Positions 11,431 through 23,699 of a stretch of DNA of 64,000 nucleotides are shown here, piece by piece; positions within the stretch are counted from its first letter, which is position 1, and each line of letters begins with the position of its first letter. Origin of the DNA: Varanus komodoensis (Eukaryota > Chordata > Lepidosauria > Squamata > Varanidae); the NCBI RefSeq assembly GCF_004798865.1, contig NW_025335269.1, positions 12,821,716 through 12,885,715 of the forward strand, in the 5' to 3' direction. The translations under genes and the position numbers were made by a program. The notes below the pieces were generated by a model, which did not search any database, was not told the origin of the DNA, and saw nothing but the letters and a program-made list of their open reading frames with translations.

Positions 11431-12670
11431 ATACAACAGATCCATAAGGCATTAATTGTATTGCTAAAACATATTTATTGCAAGTATAAAATCTGTATGA
11501 CATAGTGAGGTTGAAGTTGGAAAATGCATGTAGTAATGGAGTTCAGCTCTGGACCTAGAAAGGCTTAATGCTGCTAATTGGTGAAGAATCTGGTACAGGA
11601 ACCAAGAAACGCTGAATTACCGATATGAATGGCCCATCCATATGCACTCCGTACATCTTCCACAATGCCATATGGCCTCCAAATGGCATTTCAAACTAGG
11701 TTTTGATGACTAGACAAACCAATAAATTATTGTTTAGTTTTATATAACACATTTCCTCTGAGCCTCTTTACAAGAGAGTTGATCTGATTGAACAATGAAA
11801 AGAAAAATGTGAATAATTTTTCTTTGGCAACTGCTGGAATAATTTTGCCAAACTTTTAGCTTCAAAACTTCAGAAACACTTCCACAAATCAGATAAACGC
11901 ATATCTCAATCTCACTTCTGAAATGTGCCTCCCAACTTGGAGCTGTTCAGTCTCTAATTACAGACAGATGGAAATATTGTCAAAAGCTTTCTCTCCTTGT
12001 AAATTGACACCTGTTGCAAGAACACACCCAAAGGTAAAGGATGGGCCACTTTGGGGGGGGGGGGGGACCTGCCCCCTTTTTCTTTCTCCCCTTTCATTTC
12101 TGCTCCCTACCCTCTCCCTGAACCTTTCTGAGTTTGCATTCTGAAAACAATTTTCTTCTCCCCATTTCCTTCCACTCTCCCTGTCAAATTTAATATCTTA
12201 TGCTACTCTACTCCTTCAGCAGAGTACTCACTTAAGTCTGTGATCAAGGGATGGCTAAGGGGAACCCAATTGCATTATACCGTAAACTGAAAGATTTCAA
12301 ATATTAAATCTTGGAATGGCTCATGAAAGGGTGCATGTGATGCATACTCGGGCACATACACAGTGATGGCTCCAGGTTTTGGGCAGCCCCTGCTGGGAGT
12401 TTTTTCCTCACTGAATCTACTGGCACTGATGCCAAATGCTACGCCAGTGGCACCTGTTCCTGATCACTGGTAGGCCCTGTTTGCAGAGAGCCAGCGGTTG
12501 CCAAAGTTCTTCCTTTCTGGGCCAGACTGAGAGGGAGGTGAACGTGCAGGCTGCCACGGTGAAGAGGATGAGCACGTCCAGGGGCTCTTGGCTGTAGACC
12601 CCCTGCTAGCTTATGGGCCCTTCACAAGCACCTGAAGGTCACATCTGCCAACTTTTCATATCAGCCTCAG
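11431..12670. other. Unique non-coding DNA with a G14 run
   Basis: Contains a run of 14 G at 12053-12066 inside a short plus frame. No gene or other repeat recognised. Confidence 0.5.
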
Positions 12671-12694
12671 GCACACATACACACACACACAGAC
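12671..12694. repeat. (CA)n microsatellite
   Basis: Short imperfect CA repeat: cacacatacacacacacac. Confidence 0.85.
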
Positions 12695-15600
12695 AGGCAC
12701 GCAGAGGGACTCATGGACACTAGTTGCAACTCCTTAACCCTCCACTGAAGAAGACCCCAGCTACAAGCAGAATCAAACACACAGAATTGCGTTTAAAGGG
12801 ATCTGCAAAACACCTTCCTCTTAAATCAAGCTGAGTATTAGTACTTGTGGCACAAACACTAACAACATCAATAAGACAATGGAAGGTCGAATGATGTGGG
12901 GCCAACCCTGGGAGGGCACTCATGACCAAGCATGTTTGGGAGAGGCCGTTGTTCCCTGAATCAGTGGAGTTCCCTGCCCTCTTCAGCTCAACACTGGCGG
13001 CCCCGTTGAAACAAGCACGTGAAAGCCTTTTGAGCACAAACTGCCTCCTCCTTATAATAATAGTGCCATAACCGTAACCATTTCAGGTTGTTGGCAGGTA
13101 TTTATTGCTATAAAGTAATTGCTACAATGAAAATTAATTTTCACCAGGCTCGTATATGTAATGGATAGGGGCCACCATCTTCTGTCTTGTGGAGGTCACA
13201 AAATTCCTTACTGATTAAAAACGAGAGATCTAAAGATGCGGACAACAGACGTGCCTAATATGGTGTTGTAAACTGCAGGAGTAAAAAATTAGGCACTGTC
13301 TGACTTCAGCTTGGTCAATGAAGGAAACATCCTTTCCAGTTTGATTCTCAGTTTAAGAAAAAATGCTGGAATCTGATAAGGGGCGATTATACTAGATTTT
13401 GCTCAGGGCAGGCAATAAAACCTTGAATTTCTGGGAGGGAAAAGCAACTGTTTCACTTCACTTTCTCCTGTCTCCCACCCTGCCAAACATAGTCCCATAA
13501 ACAATAGATGAAGTTTATATGTAGATTTTTTTGGGGGGGGGGGTTAAAAAAAAAACCCTAGATGCCTAAGATCGCATCAGTGTGACTCACAAGAATGCAC
13601 AGCCCCTTCTATCAATCTGGTTGTCTAGTGCGGTTACGAGTTTGCTTGAGTCATGTGGTAACTTAATGTCTGGCTAATGATTCCCACCCAGTCTACGGAC
13701 AGCAAATCCACTCCAGGGATGAAGAGGAAAAACCACATTCAGCTAGAAAGATATGCTGAAACACCACCTAAGTCTCCAGTCTACCTGCCCTCGCCCGTCC
13801 ACACCCACGGTTACCTCTCTCCGGAGCTGACTAATGCACGTTCTTTCTCTGCAATCACTTCTGTATTGTTGAAAGATTAGGAGAAGTTGTGGTGAGGAGA
13901 GAAACATGAGGGGAAATACAATTAATGCTAAGGTGTTTTCCAGTGGACAGGAATAGTGTTGATGTTATTCACAGAATGTGTAATGTTTGTCCTCCTCCTT
14001 TCTTGTTTAAAGAGGGATTGCTCAGGCTTGTTATGCTTCCCGTATGAATATCTGTCTGTTCCTGCGCTCTCCCTGAATCTGTATCAGAGCAGGCACGAAG
14101 CAAAACAAAACAAATCACCCCACACATTCATAAACTGTCTGTAGGTGTGTTTCTTCTAGCAGACTGTTACCTGTTACCATAACTGGAACCATTGGAAGTG
14201 TGTACGAACAAGGCCAGAACTTTCTAACTTGAGGTAGCTGCTCAACCATGTAATACATGAGTGACACCCATATTTCCAGCTTGAACAATGCCTGCCTATA
14301 AAATAATCCTCATAAAACACACGTGCACAACTGTTGGGCCCCCTGTGTGGACCCTAGATGCAGGGATCACAAACAGGCAGTGTTCAGTTGGACCCAGCAA
14401 CTGTTCATTTTCTGCTGAGGTACGATACAATGATACTACATAAGAACTGGCCCTAACAAAATCTTTCTGAAGCCTCTTACAGGGCATATATGAGATTGCC
14501 CCCAAATGCAGCCCATTTCAAAAAAGTTTATTTTTGCATTTATATGCTGCCCCCTGCTCCTAATGGAGTCTAATAAAAGTTATTCATTGGTAAGGGATTA
14601 AGAGTGGGTTGACACATTATATTCCCAATTCATGGCACATTTCATGCCCCCCTCCAGTTGCATTGTCTATAAGAACATTATAGATAATGCACTAGCTGGA
14701 ATGATCATATAAGTTGTCCCCACACATTAGAGGCCATAAGCAGAGAAGAGCAGCACAGGCCACATTCCATGGCCAATTCACTTCATACACCTGCCTCCAA
14801 TGTTTATCCCTTGTGTTGGATGTGTGAATGGGGAATGCTTACACACAGAGAGCTGTCCAGTGTCGGGACTATGGCATGACTACCATGCATGACCCCTTGT
14901 TCCTCTAGATAACGGCTGGTGAATTCTATTCCTGCAGATCCTGGGTTGTAAACTTCACTTCATGTTGGCTCCAATTCACAGGATGAATTTGAAAAGGGAG
15001 TACCACACATGCCTGTGAAATTAAATTAGGAAGTCACCTTTAGAAGATGCAGCCAAGGATTGGCTTGCCTCTATGTTCTCTATAACATTTTTATAAGTTC
15101 AATGCAATTTTTACACCCTCCCCCCACCAAATCCCTTGGCTCCTGGGCCCCCAGGGCTAGCCCTACCAATTGTCCCAGGTGGCAAATTGCTGGATGCTCC
15201 CCCAGCCATTCCCATCGACCCCTAAGCCAGTGGCCCAACAAAAGCAATGCTTGCTTGTTGCTGGCCTGGGCTGGCTGAATGACCTGGCTAGCTCCTTCCT
15301 TCCAAGATGCTGTGGAGATCTTGCCATTGGGAAAGGGCCATTACTGAGTGAGCAGCCAAAGAGGCGGGCAGCCTAGACTGCTTCAGAGGCATTACACAGG
15401 CATCAGATTTACCCTGGTTATGTGACACGAGTGGCAGTGAGGTGTGGAGGGCAGACCCATGTGTGCCACAATGTCGGCTTTGAAGCTCATTAGCTAGTCT
15501 GCTCCCCTCAAGAACAGTGGAAGATTCTGCTCTATCAGTGCTTAAATAAAATTCCACCTCCTCTCCAGTCCAGTCCAGTGTGTGAAAGAGAGGAGCCAAC

Positions 15601-16069
15601 TTGTCCTTCAACTCTAGCACCAAAATGTCCTGGTCATCCCTGTCGCAGGTTCCTTCCCTACTTTTCCCTCCTCCTCCTCCTCTTTTTACTCAGATACCAA
15701 ACCATTCCTTGTCAAAATCTGCACCTTCTCTTATCCCCAAAGCTCACAGAAGATTTAACCAACATAGCAAAGTTGGACTTACATCCAGGGCTGGGCAAGG
15801 ACAATTTTATCAACTTGATCAAGCCCAGTTGAACATGGTTGTGAAGCTCTGGTACCAGGATACACCAAGCCCTTTGTCTAAGACCTTCTCCATTATCTTT
15901 CAGAAAAAGAAATGAAGGATATTGAAAAGCCATGTCCTTTTGTCAAGCACAAAAGGCTACACAGGTATTTGCCATTATTTTATGGGCCAAATAATTTAAA
16001 TACATTTCAGCAGCTCTGCAGTACACCAGTCCAAATAATAGAATAGCAGTATTGATCATCTTTCAGCCC
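12695..16069. other. Unique non-coding DNA with minor features
   Basis: No gene recognised over this 3.4-kb stretch. A T7-G11-TT-A10 run lies at 13526-13555. A TAAT-rich, conserved-looking segment lies near 13080-13145. A 67-codon proline-rich frame at 13677-13880 is discussed as a finding. A short LINE- or SINE-tail-like piece (atatgctgccccctgctcc) lies near 14535-14580. Pyrimidine-rich sequence lies at 15650-15700. Confidence 0.45.
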
Positions 16070-16430
16070 AAGGGCTGAATTTAATTTCAGGGAAGTTCTC
16101 AAAGTCACATTCCTGTGGTGGGCAAGACCCAAGACAGGAGGAGCAGGCCCAAAATACCAAAAAGGAAAAAGGGGAAAATATTTAGCTTAGCATTCTGACT
16201 GCCAGTAACTAATCCTTAGCAGGTGAATTTCAGCCTTTCAGTGGAAAGTCTTTGGGGTTGAATTTCAGCCTTGCACAATGGAGTAAGGAAAATTATATAA
16301 AACTTAGGAAACTGCCAAACAATCTGTTTGAGGGAGAGGGGCAGGGTGATTTGGGAGACCTGGATGGCTGGATTGGGACCCCAGCAGGCCAGAATTGGCT
16401 CATGGGTCTGAGGTACAACAAGACAGTGAG
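16070..16430 (+). mobile_element. hAT-like non-autonomous DNA transposon copy (tentative)
   Basis: Contains cagcccaagggctgaattt, tgtggtgggcaagacc, and near the end ggctggattgggacccc with aggccagaatt. This corresponds to the 'gggccgcattc...ggtgggcggggcc' layout of hAT-derived repeats in reptiles. A second copy at 38.8-39.09 kb shares the start (cagccccagg attaaattcc) and end (ggttggattgggacccctgg). It codes for nothing. Confidence 0.45.
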
Positions 16431-16493
16431 GTCCAGTGGGTAATCACTTGATGCCCTCAAACGAAACATTTTCATGCTCAGCCTAGTCTAACT

Positions 16494-16668
16494 GAGCCCT
16501 TCAGTGGTACAACACACGCATTGCACACAGAGGGCTCCGCATTCCATCACCATCACTTGTACCTGGACAACAGGAGTGATGGAGAATTCTGAACACCTGG
16601 GGAGCTACCAATTACAATGTTGGGGGGGGGGCATTCTTTGACTCAGTATAAGTCATAGAGGATTATTG
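16494..16668 (+). repeat. tRNA-derived SINE (second type)
   Basis: The head gagcccttcagtggtacaac ... gcattgcacacagagggctc is tRNA-like, with an A-box-like cagtggtacaac and a decayed B box at cgcattccatcacc. The body contains ctggggagctacca and the tail ends tgactcagtataagtcat. This matches the squamate tRNA SINE whose consensus ends '...gactcagtataaggcagcttc'. A run of ten G (16622-16631) interrupts it. The copy is old. Confidence 0.65.
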
Positions 16669-17364
16669 TGAGTCAGGATACAGGCCCTCATTAGAATAAC
16701 CCCTGGAGGTTCATGTGACAACTGCCCAAAAAAGGACGTCACTGTGATCTCCTTTAGGATGTCCTTGCAGGCCACCCAGTCTGGTGCACCACGGAGATGT
16801 CCGTCTGCTTTTCTGACAAGCACTAACAATGCAGCCCCCTTATTTGGTGACAGGACAGCATTTCTGTACACTCAGATGGAAAATAAATGGCCTTTCAGCA
16901 GTTCAGGCTAGTGTGTTGCCAAGTGGTTGAGGGCCTCCATACCACCCATCCTGGGCTGCCCTTTCCATTGTGTTGACTTGCGTGGGAGTAAAGGATCATT
17001 TAGCACTTCCCCCAAAACACTCAACACCTCATTTAAGTAACTTCTGGTGTTTATGGCAGGAGCACCGCATAAAGATTAATTTCAGGAATACTTCAGAAAT
17101 ATATATTTTTTCCTATCCACACACAAATTTGAATGAACATTTGCAATGTGCACAAAGAAATCTTCGTGACAATCTGGGAAGAGGTTTCTATTTGTAATTA
17201 ATTCCTTCATGCTTGCCAACAATGCACTGCATGTATCTATACATTACAGTTTGCCTACATGCTACAGCTCTCTATTAATCAAGCTTGTCAACAGGTTACA
17301 AAGCACAATTCTCTTTTCCCCTTCCCCAATTGTTTGGCGTATCCTTAATGGAAATGTCCTTTAC
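16669..17364. other. Unique non-coding DNA
   Basis: Nothing recognised. Frames at 16653-16871 (minus) and 16970-17197 (plus) lack domains. Confidence 0.5.
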
Positions 17365-17470
17365 CACAGGGGTGGACAGAAGGCTGATCACCAGATGTTT
17401 TGGACTTTAGCTCCCAGAAGACTCTGCAAGCATGGCCATTGGACAGGAATAATGGGTGGTTGGGTGTCCC
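17365..17470. mobile_element. hAT-like short element
   Basis: Contains caggggtggacagaaggc then ccagatgttttggactttag and ctcccagaagac, followed by an eroded inverted arm. The same motif set recurs at 8.57, 29.08, 44.35 and 49.05 kb. Confidence 0.5.
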
Positions 17471-17559
17471 TAGGACTGTCCTCTGATTGAACAGTGGCCA
17501 GTCCAGTTCCAGTGTAAAGATCAAAAAGCAGAACTGTTGCACATCTGCATTTAGCACCT

Positions 17560-17765
17560 GAGCAGAAGAATAACGAGGCACGCACACTGTTTTGTGCACT
17601 ATGCTGAGGTGAACTATATTTTGTCCATAACTTATAATTATTTCTAAATATGCATCTATAACAGTGAGTCTACATGTCCACATTTATGCAAATTTTAATG
17701 CAAATTGTTCTCTTTTGTTCTCTTTTGGGGTGATGCATTGCCTCCTTTTTCAAGATTCATTAGTG
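17560..17765 (+). repeat. Unclassified dispersed repeat 'family D', 3' half
   Basis: From ggtgaactatattttgtcc (17609) onward it parallels the tail of the copies at 7814 and 61919: a TGCAT/TATGCAAATTT-rich segment (atttatgcaaattttaatg) and then ttctcttttggggtgatgc, comparable with cctctcttttggtgaagt at 62.01 kb. Only the 3' half is present. Confidence 0.45.
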
Positions 17766-19425
17766 GTGCTAAAACTGCTGGAGATCAATTTTCTGCCCAT
17801 CCCCACTTCTCCAGAACAGGGCTGCATGGACATGATCAGACTTATCATGGGAGGATGCCCAGAAGGGATTGTTGCATGTACCCATCTACGGGGATCACTT
17901 CGCAGTAGTATTTTGGAGACATCCTCAAGAAATGTTGTTCTTGCTGAAACTTGTTTTTTCTCCCTATTTTGTTCAAGAAAGAGTCTCCAAATTTACCTTA
18001 GAATGACCAAATACCATCAGTAGCAACAGCCAGGACTTTAAAGGTTCCTAAGAGCATCAACTGTGTAGGTGAATGGAGATCTAAACACCTGGGATTTTCC
18101 AGGTCGAAGGACGTTGAGAAAGATACAGTTGCAGAAGAAGAGGGGCTGTCCTCCCACTGCTCTTCATCACAGGTTTCAGAGAAAGAAAGGATTGCATTCT
18201 TCAGAGGAAGGCATAAAGCTCACATAATATGCCTAATTGTGATATATTAAGCCATAGGGAGAAAGTTCTTCCTGACCCCAGCTGGTAATCAGTTTATGCC
18301 CTGAGGCATGAAGATTAATAGAACTTGTAACGTAATCCTTGCCAGTGTAAATGCAGATGCGGTTATCTTATACCACTTCTATAAATCAGAGGGCCTCAGT
18401 TTGTTGGTTTAAAAAAATAGCACATGCCACAGCTTAATGCAGATAAATTATCATGAGCCACCTCCTTTCTCATTCGTCTTCCCTTACCTCTCATTTGTAA
18501 CAACACAGCAACTCCAACCATATATGAGAAGAACAGCTAAGCATAAGAACCCCGTGCCTATTTTGATCCTGTTGGGGTGCAACAGGATGCAAGGACAAGA
18601 CAGGAAACGCTCCACCCACCCAGTATTACACACGGAGCTGGCCAATTAATTGTGGATTGGCATTGTCTCCAAAGACCATTTGTCCAGGTTTAGAGTGGAA
18701 TTTTCTGAGCCCCTCGCCATGTCATGTGTAGTTTTTCCTCATAGTTTTAATGGATGTTCATTCTTCAAGTAGGTATGTAGAACCACCAGTGGGGAAAGTC
18801 ACAAAATGACCCTATAGGGAATGCCAGAGTGGATGGCTCATGTTCTTCCCGGTCACAGGCAGACACAACAGCCCACGCGTGTTCTAATTTTGCCACGAAT
18901 CGGCAGAAGAAAGCACAAATAGCCAACCTGAAACATGGAGAAGCACTGAAAGGCCACTGAAGGTTGAAGAACCATGAGGAATGTGCCGTATGCCCCACAG
19001 ATCGGAGAGGTCTCCCAGGTTGACAGGGTTTAAACAGGGTCTGGAGTGGAGGACGCCCTGCTAAGCGCCATCTGTAACTGCAGACGTTCGTTTTGTTCCA
19101 GATATTCAGTCGCCACAGCCGCCACCGCAGCAATGCACCGCGCTCACAGCCTAGTGTGTGTTGCATTTCAAATGCCAACTTGGATGGATGATGCACACCC
19201 CCTGGAAGCATCTGTGTCTGAATTTAAATGGCTGGGGGAGTGACAACAAGCCTGAGTTCTGCTTCTGACAAGCCTTTGGCAGATCATTGGTTGTCATCAA
19301 ACCTATTCCATTTCATGCTCTCTGCCAGAAATGCCACCTACATGCCTGATGGCAATTAGTCCCTTGGAGGTGCTAATGAATAAAAACAGCATGCATACTT
19401 TGCAGGACTGCAAAGAATATCCCCA
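17766..19425. other. Unique non-coding DNA
   Basis: No gene or repeat recognised. The 148-codon minus frame at 18765-19211 is the longest here. It has no domain and is antisense to another frame (19046-19243). Confidence 0.5.
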
Positions 19426-19605
19426 TCCCATATATATCTATATATCTATATCTATATATATCTCTCAACCCACACAAACACATAGCCTCCTACCTCTCAT
19501 TCCACATGCCAGTGAACATCTCCTACTGATATCTGGGGAAGAGATGTTGACAATAGAATAATATAGAAATAGGATAGATGGATGGATAGACAGACAGACA
19601 GAGAA
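19426..19605. repeat. Microsatellites: (TATATC)n and (GATA/GACA)n
   Basis: An imperfect TATATC repeat lies at about 19430-19465 and a gatggatggatagacagaca tract near 19575-19600. They are separated by unique DNA. Confidence 0.8.
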
Positions 19606-20699
19606 TGAATCATGACCTGTTTTTCAAGAACTCGCATCCTATGAAAATATTAATTTGTCTCTACTGGTGACAACAGCATACATAATAACAGTCATCATTT
19701 TCCCCACACCAGACCTAGGAAATATTTCTAGAAGTTAGCAAAGTAGCCACAAAACTTTCCCCTATGGATTGTCTACTGATTTAAGTATATTAACGATTTG
19801 CTATAGCTGGGGAGCATGGGTGCTAAACGTAGAATGACATAATAAGCGGATGCATTGCTGACATGCATAGCTTGCCAGTAACAGGAATTTCTGAAGAGAA
19901 AGTCTGTTCTCATGACATTTCTAGCCCAAAAGCTGCATAGCTAATGTGTCTGGACAGATCTACAGGCAAGTGCATGATGCATCAAATCCTTGTAGTTTCT
20001 TTTCAATAAAATGGCAGACTTTTCTGCACAATTATCATGATAAGGCAGGAAAGAAGGGTATGTGTTTGTTCCCAGGGAGTTACTCTTTAACCCTTATTCA
20101 TGGAATGGCTGACTGAACATTTTTTACAATAATACTAATTTTTTGTATACATTTCACCCCAGTTCTCTGCTTATAATGTCAGTTCTAGCCTGACAGAAGA
20201 AGTTGAGCAAAGTATGACTGAAGAAAAATGATGAGACCTTCATCTGCAACTAGAGAAGATGCAATTCACAAGCTTGGGAACGGGGTCTGTCCTGAGGCAG
20301 CAAAGCACATGAGGCACTTAAGAGCAGCTGGACTTACAGAGCCACCTATACTGGCCCCAGTTACCAGTCTGTTTGAGCCAGAACTATGTCCTCTGAGGAG
20401 CAGCACCTCTTCCTGCTCATGGCAAGGGCCTTTTCCAGCCCTGCTATCTGAGCGCTTTTTCACTGGAGAGGCCTAATACTCTGCATGTAAAGGATGCAGT
20501 CATAAATAGCAAAAAGAAGAAAATACATCACCAGAAAAGGGGGACAAAGCTAATCATGTATTGCTTATACTAATATAGATAGATAGATGACAATCTAGAA
20601 TGAATGATTATCATTAAAGATGAGTATACTCCATCTCTTCACAGTGAAGAAGACTGCTGGACCAGATTTGTGTGCCTCGCTTAATCTGCTGTCCAAGCC
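19606..20699. other. Unique non-coding DNA with a short (AGAT)n tract
   Basis: A small tatagatagatagatgaca tract lies near 20573-20590. Overlapping antisense frames at 20228-20476 are probably chance. The segment gagcgctttttcactggaga at 20448 faintly resembles a tRNA SINE head but is too short to call. Confidence 0.45.
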
Positions 20700-20964
20700 C
20701 AGTTGATGAACAACGGAATAATCAGTTCAAGTTGCAACAATCCAGATTTAGGCTGGACATCAAGAATACCTTCCTCACTGTCAGAGCAATACATCAGTGC
20801 AAATGGCTGCCTGGAGAGGTGGTGGCTCTCCCAACTAGAGACATTCAAAAAGAAACTGGACAGCCATCTGAGTGGGATGGTGTAATGTGGTGTCCTGCAA
20901 CAGCAGGGGGTTGGACTCGATGGCCTTCAAGGCCCCTTCCAACTCTGCTATTCTATGATTCTAT
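20700..20964 (+). repeat. CR1 LINE 3' end, sense
   Basis: Runs from ttgatgaacaacggaataat through tttaggctggacatcaag, ctgcctggagaggtggtggc and gggttggactcgatggcctt to the terminal ttctatgattctat, the diagnostic CR1 3' repeat. It is the same family as the antisense copy at 5.13-5.73 kb but shorter. 5'-truncated, non-coding. Confidence 0.92.
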
Positions 20965-20984
20965 CTGGCTCACCTCTTCCTTGT

Positions 20985-21125
20985 GACGGCCATTTGGGTT
21001 ATCTTTAAACCAGACTTGACTTGAACAGCCCTTCAAATGGCAGATGTCTTAAAAATAGAGGAACCTTTGGGACAGTCAAATAGAGGACTGTCTTCAGTAC
21101 AAGAAGAAACATGACCACCCTACCT
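20985..21125 (-). repeat. Unclassified dispersed repeat 'family D', 5' half
   Basis: Read on the minus strand it carries gacagtcctctatttgactg, ggttcctctattttt and ggtttaaagataacc. These parallel gacctctattttgagggctt, cttcctctatctgaag and gtttcaagataaagaa in the copy at 61.7 kb. The 3' half is absent. Confidence 0.4.
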
Positions 21126-21946
21126 ACAAGCTCTTTCCTCCCCACCCCCAAATTTTGGGCCACTCCCCATATTATGTAACACACATTTACAGCAAAACAA
21201 GAAGGGGGGATTGTGGAATTCTTTCTGGAGGTCTTCTGTCTGTTTTCAAAAGGCAGCTTCTGTACCGCAACACACAGTGCAGCCTTCCTGTCTGTTAGGC
21301 CTGTCTTCTGAGAATGCACTAGTGCATTATTTTTAGAAGGAATTACTTCATTTTAGGGGGAGAAGGGGATTTAAAAAGAAAGAATCATTGTTTCATCACA
21401 TGGTGAGACACAGTATTTCCACAAATAAAGGCGAGATAAACATGTGCACATTTTTCTCCGTCATTCCTGCTTGCAAAAATTCTCTAGCAGAAACGTAGCT
21501 GCAATAATGTAGATAATAAGGAATGCCTTTCATTGTGTATGAAGATGTGTATGAACAACCATGCAGAGACATACACATGCATGCACAAGCACACATGTCA
21601 AAATAATACTAATGCTGCTGCAAGCAATTGCATTCTGGCAATCTTCGGTACGTTTTTCATTGCTTTGCACACGTTCCTGCAAGACTGTCTCCTGTTAGTT
21701 GCAGGCATTCCTGAATGCCAGAGAATCAGAAAACCTCACAGGTAACACCAAAAATTAAATTGCCATCTTTCCTCCAATGCCTACTTTCTGTCTCAACCAG
21801 GGAAGGACAATCGATACATTTAAGATTCAGTAAAGAATTCTTCCAAGATTTGGCATCCAGCAGAACTGCATCTAAGGTTGGCATCAAGAGGAGGTCTGTT
21901 CATGCATCTGTCAAGGGTCCAGCCCCCAGCAGGGTCCCACTGACAA
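21126..21946. other. Unique non-coding DNA
   Basis: No gene recognised. A short CA/TG-rich segment (acatgcatgcacaagcac) is near 21575. Confidence 0.5.
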
Positions 21947-22009
21947 AACAACCCCCCTTCTGGGGGTTGTTCTTCCTCTTTACTGGGCAACCTGCTCAGT
22001 AAAGAGGAA
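21947..22009. repeat. Two adjacent perfect hairpins
   Basis: Hairpin 1: the 10-bp arms aacaaccccc (21947-21956) and gggggttgtt (21962-21971) enclose a 5-base loop. Hairpin 2: the 13-bp arms ttcctctttactg (21973-21985) and cagtaaagaggaa (21997-22009) enclose an 11-base loop. One base separates the two. Stems were checked base by base. Whether they are transcribed is unknown. Confidence 0.85.
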
Positions 22010-23699
22010 AGGCAGTTAGAGCAATGAAGGAGGAAAAGCAACAGCAGCAGGGGACCCCGGTGGGGAGAAGAAGGTGGACTTACCAAAGGAAGGTGCCCCT
22101 TGAAAGGGTCTTGTCCAAGGCCCCAAAAAATCTGGAACCGGTCCTGGCTGTATCCTTCACATCTGTGTCTGCAGGAGTCGATATACTTACCCTGGTAAGT
22201 CAAAGGCTTACCTATCGAGACCCTGCAACCCCTGGTAGCATCAAGGATGCTTCCACAGGCTGGTGCTGATGGACCTCTCACAGACAGACTGGACTTTTCA
22301 TGTGTATGCAGTACAATGATGTGATGGTGTGAGGACTGTACGGGCTCAGGATGCAGGTGGGGAATGGCACTGTTGAATATTCTGTCACGAAGGATGTTCT
22401 CAGCAAGTCAAGAGGGGCCTGTCTGGGAAAGATTCTACTATTAAGTCTGCTCCTTTCTCTGCTAAGAAATTTTTTTGGGGGGGGTGGTGTTTAAAAACAG
22501 GGCTGTGAAGAACATACTGCTTCTGAAACTGTTGACTGGCCTGATTTTTGCAAGGGTCCACCCCCACCCCCACCCCGAAGCTGAGGCATGACTTCAGTGG
22601 GTTGCAATGGTTCATAGCACGTGTACCATGGCTGTAGCTTCCTCTCTTTTTTCTCCTCCGTACAGATCATGTTTTAAAACTGCTGCTGGCTTGTGGGGGC
22701 AGCAACAGGAGAAGAGCTTCGTCTACTGTCATGCTTTCTCTCCAGAAGCCTTCTGAAAGCAGTGGAAACTTCAGGGCTTAAAGAGGCCTCAGGGTGTCTG
22801 CCCGCTCACCGCCATGGCCACCAGCTACTCTCTTTCCTCCTCCACTCTTTCTCATCATCCCTGCCACTCGCTGCCCTGAGAACCAAGAGGCAAACAAGCA
22901 GTGGCATCTGCTGCACCTCCTTCTCAGCACCACCATTGTCTGGGACAGAGAGGGAAGCAGGTGAGGATCCAGGTTATGATGGCAGAGAAAAAAAGCCAGA
23001 GGTTTAGGCTTGGGCAGGTATAGGTCCCTGGCAGGTGCCTGAGCCAGCCTGCCCTTGATGCTGGCCATCTCCAAAAGGATGCTGATGTTCTACCCTAGCA
23101 TCATTCCAGGTGCAGTTTGTGGAAAGGGACCAGGTGGGGACCAGAGTCCTGATTCCTCTGCCACCAACGACAACACTGGTTTTTATTTTTATTTTTTTAA
23201 GGGAAGGGTGGAAGCCCCTGCCTCCAGGGTCAGTGTGCCTCCCTCTAACCATTGAGCTGAAATCACATCCCCGGAAAATCATTGAAATGCTTGCCATATC
23301 TGCTGCCTGCTGGTGTGGAGTGGTGACTCTGAGGGTCAGTGGGTGTATAGACCAATGCCTACACAGGTGTTCACCTGCAACACAGGTAGTCCTGAACTGA
23401 GAAGGCAACATGGGAATGCAGGCAAGCTCTGCACCCCCCATAGTCCCACCACTCACTTAGCTGCCTTAGAGATATTTGCACAAAGATAGCTAAGCCAGGC
23501 AGGTGCATTCCTATGTTGGGTGGGGTCTGGGTGCCCACCCAGGTCTCCTAACAGGGTTGTCCCAGATGTGATGTTATATGCAGCAGTAACCTCACAATTA
23601 CACTTCCTGCAGTGCAGTCTATGTGGGGCAGCCCCTTTTCTTGATTCAGGGGCTGTAGCTACAGTGTATAGCTGGGTGCTTAGCAATACACACAATGCG
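22010..23699. other. Unique, relatively GC-rich non-coding DNA
   Basis: Contains T7-G8 (22470-22484) and a ccacccccacccccacccc tract near 22559. The frames at 21820-22281 (minus), 22693-23007 (plus) and 23004-23456 (minus) overlap others antisense and show no known domain. Confidence 0.45.

Noticed and set aside
16494-16570. Possible tRNA gene
   Set aside because: The A- and B-box-like strings belong to a tRNA-derived SINE with a body and tail, and the cloverleaf is not preserved.
18765-19211. 148-codon minus-strand frame
   Set aside because: No domain, no family resemblance, and another frame lies antisense. Probably chance.
20448-20490. Second copy of the tRNA-derived SINE
   Set aside because: Only about 40 bases resemble the head, which is not enough to separate it from chance.
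21820-22281. 153-codon minus-strand frame
   Set aside because: Leucine/serine/proline-rich without a recognisable signature. It spans the paired hairpins and has an antisense frame.
23004-23456. 150-codon minus-strand frame
   Set aside because: No domain. It crosses homopolymer-rich DNA and overlaps plus frames.
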